A stretch of 9,850 nucleotides of DNA, taken from contig BNXR01000074.1 of the NCBI GenBank assembly GCA_025999735.1, forward strand, positions 1 through 9,850, in the 5' to 3' direction. The notes under the pieces were generated by a model. The model saw only the letters and a program-made list of their open reading frames with translations, did no database searches and was not told the DNA's origin. This document shows positions 8,802 through 9,850 of this stretch, piece after piece (the first letter of the stretch is position 1; each line of letters starts with the position of its first letter). The translations under genes were made by a program, and so were the position numbers. This DNA comes from Bacteroidia bacterium. GTDB taxonomy: Bacteria > Bacteroidota > Bacteroidia > Bacteroidales > Marinifilaceae.

Positions 8802-9090
8802 TTGAACCAGGATTTTCACAAGATTTACAAGATGGCCTGCGGCTTTTTCCTTGCTATCTCAGCATACCCGAACAAGGTTCGGCTCTACTTTCGATACGCT
8901 GCGTCAATTAGCATGATGAAAAAGGAATATGAATACAGGATGAATGCCCTACGGGCAAGTAGTCCGTTAGGACTTGTATATCAATAGAAATGGATGCTAT
9001 CCTCTCAACAATTTCCCGTAGGGAATACATATTAGAGGATGAAAAATTAATCTTGTAAATCCTGATAATCTTATTAAAATCGTGGTTCAA
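8802..9090. repeat. 289-bp hairpin-rich element with imperfect terminal inverted repeats (MITE- or REP-like)
   Basis: The left end 8802-8833 and right end 9050-9090 are inverted copies: TTGAACCAGGATTTT pairs with AAAATCGTGGTTCAA at 14 of 15 positions, and GATTTACAAGAT pairs perfectly with ATCTTGTAAATC. The right arm has about 9 extra bases between the two blocks. The interior folds into nested stems. CTTTTTC/GAAAAAG (8843/8918), TGCTA/TAGCA (8852/8909), CAGC/GCTG (8860/8898) and CCGAAC/GTTCGG (8868/8877) form one long arm. TGCCC-TAC-GGGCA (8945-8957) and GTCC-GTTA-GGAC (8962-8973) follow, then ATCCTCT/AGAGGAT (8999/9034) around TTCCC-GTA-GGGAA (9013-9025). No transposase is encoded; the short open frames inside show no protein character. 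A non-autonomous element or mosaic of small palindromic repeats is likely. I did not see an obvious target-site duplication. Confidence 0.6.
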
Positions 9091-9156
9091 GATAAAAGTT
9101 CAAGACAAAAAATTAAGACAGAGAATAAAAAATAATTAACCTGAATAATATTGTCG

Positions 9157-9164
9157 TACCTTTG
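9157..9164 (+). promoter_or_regulatory. -7 box TACCTTTG in the loop of a 5-bp inverted repeat
   Basis: TACCTTTG matches the Bacteroidota -7 consensus TAnnTTTG. It is flanked exactly by TGTCG (9152-9156) and CGACA (9165-9169). No TTTG is found 19-21 bases upstream, so the -33 element is weak or missing. Transcription would start near 9170. Immediately downstream is only the hairpin and T run at 9177-9233, not a protein gene. Confidence 0.5.
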
Positions 9165-9169
9165 CGACA

Positions 9170-9233
9170 TAATTAAGCATTAGTGCGGGCAGAACTGGTC
9201 TTGAACCTAAATTGTCGCCTACTGCTTTTTTTT
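9170..9233 (+). ncRNA. Candidate small RNA of about 60 nt, or a stand-alone promoter-terminator unit
   Basis: Downstream of the -7 box at 9157-9164, bases 9177-9187 (GCATTAGTGCG) pair with 9216-9225 (CGCCTACTGC) in a stem of nine Watson-Crick pairs with one mismatch and one bulge. A run of eight T (9226-9233) follows directly. The 28-base loop contains a small GGT/ACC hairpin (9197-9207). A transcript starting near 9170 would therefore consist almost entirely of the terminator stem and loop. It does not encode a peptide and resembles no RNA family I can name. The T run overlaps the stop of the convergent small ORF. It could simply terminate plus-strand transcription. Confidence 0.35.
9177..9233 (+). 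terminator. Intrinsic terminator: long-loop stem followed by eight T
   Basis: The stem GCA-TAG-GCG / CGC-CTA-TGC (one T-C mismatch, one T bulge) is directly followed by T at 9226-9233, the standard form of a factor-independent terminator on the plus strand. It would end the short transcript from 9170 and any read-through from the left. Confidence 0.45.
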
Positions 9234-9501
9234 ATATAATGTTCTTTGTAGTAGAGTATAAAAATCTTTCACTATCTATTTTCCCACTTCCTCTGATGAC
9301 ATTCTTCTCTGCTACATTGTAATATAACTCCTTATCCTTGTCTTTAAAGTAATAAAACTTTACGATTTTATCTTCTCGCTTTTTATACGGCGGGGCAGAT
9401 TTTATAAAAATAGATTCTGCTAGCGCCTTGTCTAATTCTTTTAGGTCATCTTTCTTTAGTTCCTTAGCCCTCCCCAAGGTGTCAGAATACAGACATATCA
9501 T
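9232..9501 (-). CDS. Small unrecognised protein, possibly lacking its N-terminus
   Basis: An 89-residue, charged, lysine/glutamate/aspartate-rich frame starting MICLYSDTLGRAKELKK, with a central DLKELDKALAESIF helix-like stretch and KIVKFYYFKDKDKELYYNV, which reads like beta strands. I do not recognise the family and see no signal peptide or catalytic motif. Codon use and composition look like real protein, not a shadow frame. The frame stays open 48 bases upstream of the only ATG, to a TGA at 9550-9552. The upstream codons (PNFSGQGPKFT) also look protein-like, yet contain no ATG, GTG or TTG. The gene may therefore have lost its true start when the neighbouring AAA-ATPase gene came to lie beside it. 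No minus-strand promoter was found upstream. Its 3' end is convergent with the sRNA/terminator. Confidence 0.45.
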   Translation of the reverse strand: MICLYSDTLGRAKELKKDDLKELDKALAESIFIKSAPPYKKREDKIVKFYYFKDKDKELYYNVAEKNVIRGSGKIDSERFLYSTTKNII

Positions 9502-9563
9502 CGTAAATTTGGGGCCTTGCCCTGAAAAATTTGGAATTTCGTTTTTCTTTCAATTATTTTGTT

Positions 9564-9571
9564 TACCTTCG
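9564..9571 (+). promoter_or_regulatory. Weak -7 box upstream of the AAA-ATPase fragment
   Basis: TACCTTCG (9564-9571) differs at one base from TAnnTTTG and lies 22 bases before the ATG at 9594. No TTTG sits at the right distance upstream; the nearest (9530-9533) is 30 bases away. It is probably the original promoter of the broken gene, with low certainty. Confidence 0.3.
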
Positions 9572-9593
9572 CGGATATTTTAAACCAAAAGTC

Positions 9594-9850
9594 ATGAAAA
9601 ATTTACCGATAGGGGTACAATCATTTGAAAAATTGCGCAGTGAAGGTCTTTTATATGTTGATAAAACGAAAGACATACTCCAACTTACAAGTTCCTATAT
9701 GGTTTTTCTTTCGCGTCCACGCCGCTTTCGACAGTTACGATCCGGATGCACTTGATGATGTGCCTTTATTATTTCAGACAGGCTATCTGACTGTCAAAAA
9801 CAAAGAAATGACTGATGGTAATTATCTATACACCCTTGAAGTTCCCAATC
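9594..9850 (+). pseudogene. AAA-ATPase-like / PD-(D/E)XK (DUF1703-type) protein, broken by an internal out-of-frame deletion
   Basis: The ATG at 9594 begins MKNLPIGVQSFEKLRSEGLL followed by YVDKT and FLSRPRRF. This is the start of the large Bacteroidota family that couples an AAA-ATPase-like N-terminal domain to a C-terminal DUF1703 nuclease-like domain. Right after RPRRF, where the Walker A (GKS) should follow, the frame runs into unrelated residues and stops at 9753-9755. From 9721 another frame (+1) reads AFDSYDPDALDDVPLLFQTG, then YLTVKN and YTLEVPN, which is the family's middle-to-late region just before DUF1703. Some 250-300 residues, including Walker A and B, are missing. Bases 9721-9728 (GCCGCTTT) fit both reading frames and mark the junction. 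The gene continues past the right edge. In Bacteroidota such genes are often present in many copies and their role is unknown. Confidence 0.82.

Noticed and set aside
8796..8987. Small protein-coding gene inside the inverted-repeat element
   Set aside because: The frame simply reads through the terminal repeat and hairpins. There is no family resemblance, and stems explain the sequence conservation better.
9098..9206. Inverted repeat GTTCAAGAC (9098) / GTCTTGAAC (9198) as a third end of the element
   Set aside because: Only nine bases match, and one copy is in AT-rich simple sequence. It is too weak to define another element boundary.

Overview
The window comes from a strictly anaerobic member of the Bacteroidota, most likely the order Bacteroidales. 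Four things point there: a pyruvate:ferredoxin oxidoreductase start, a GldG-type gliding ABC protein, a protease ending in a type IX secretion (T9SS) sorting domain, and SusC/RagA TonB-dependent receptor fragments. Promoters also match the Bacteroidota pattern (TTTG, 19-20 bases, TAnnTTTG), and Shine-Dalgarno sites are absent. I do not recognise the species.

Left part (1-6733) looks like ordinary, mostly intact chromosome. On the minus strand are the first 266 codons of nifJ (1-798), with a near-perfect promoter at 846-876, and gldG (1015-2583), with its own promoter at 2639-2670. The divergent gap 2584-2810 holds a palindrome, a piece of interspersed repeat and the promoter of a plus-strand EamA/DMT transporter (2811-3776). 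A subtilisin-like protease (3819-6212) and a DUF456 membrane protein (6260-6733) follow on the plus strand at short spacing and may be co-transcribed. The protease has both a lipoprotein signal and a T9SS C-terminal domain.

Right part (6734-9850) is a gene graveyard or a badly rearranged stretch. Directly behind the DUF456 stop lies a SusC-type receptor without its N-terminal third. It also has an internal out-of-frame deletion, so it survives as two frames (6734-8185 and 8173-8748), and no susD follows. Then come a 3 x 16-bp AT-rich tandem repeat, a 289-bp element with imperfect terminal inverted repeats and many hairpins, a possible roughly 60-nt small RNA with its own -7 box and terminator, a small unrecognised minus-strand ORF, and the start of an AAA-ATPase/PD-(D/E)XK (DUF1703-type) gene with another large out-of-frame deletion. 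Both deletion junctions carry 7-8 bases compatible with both flanking reading frames. This suggests microhomology-mediated deletion, or assembly collapse.

I found no CRISPR array, tRNA, rRNA, transposase or recognisable defence system. The most distinctive items are the doubly addressed protease, the repeated microhomology-type deletions, the structured inverted-repeat element and the sRNA candidate.
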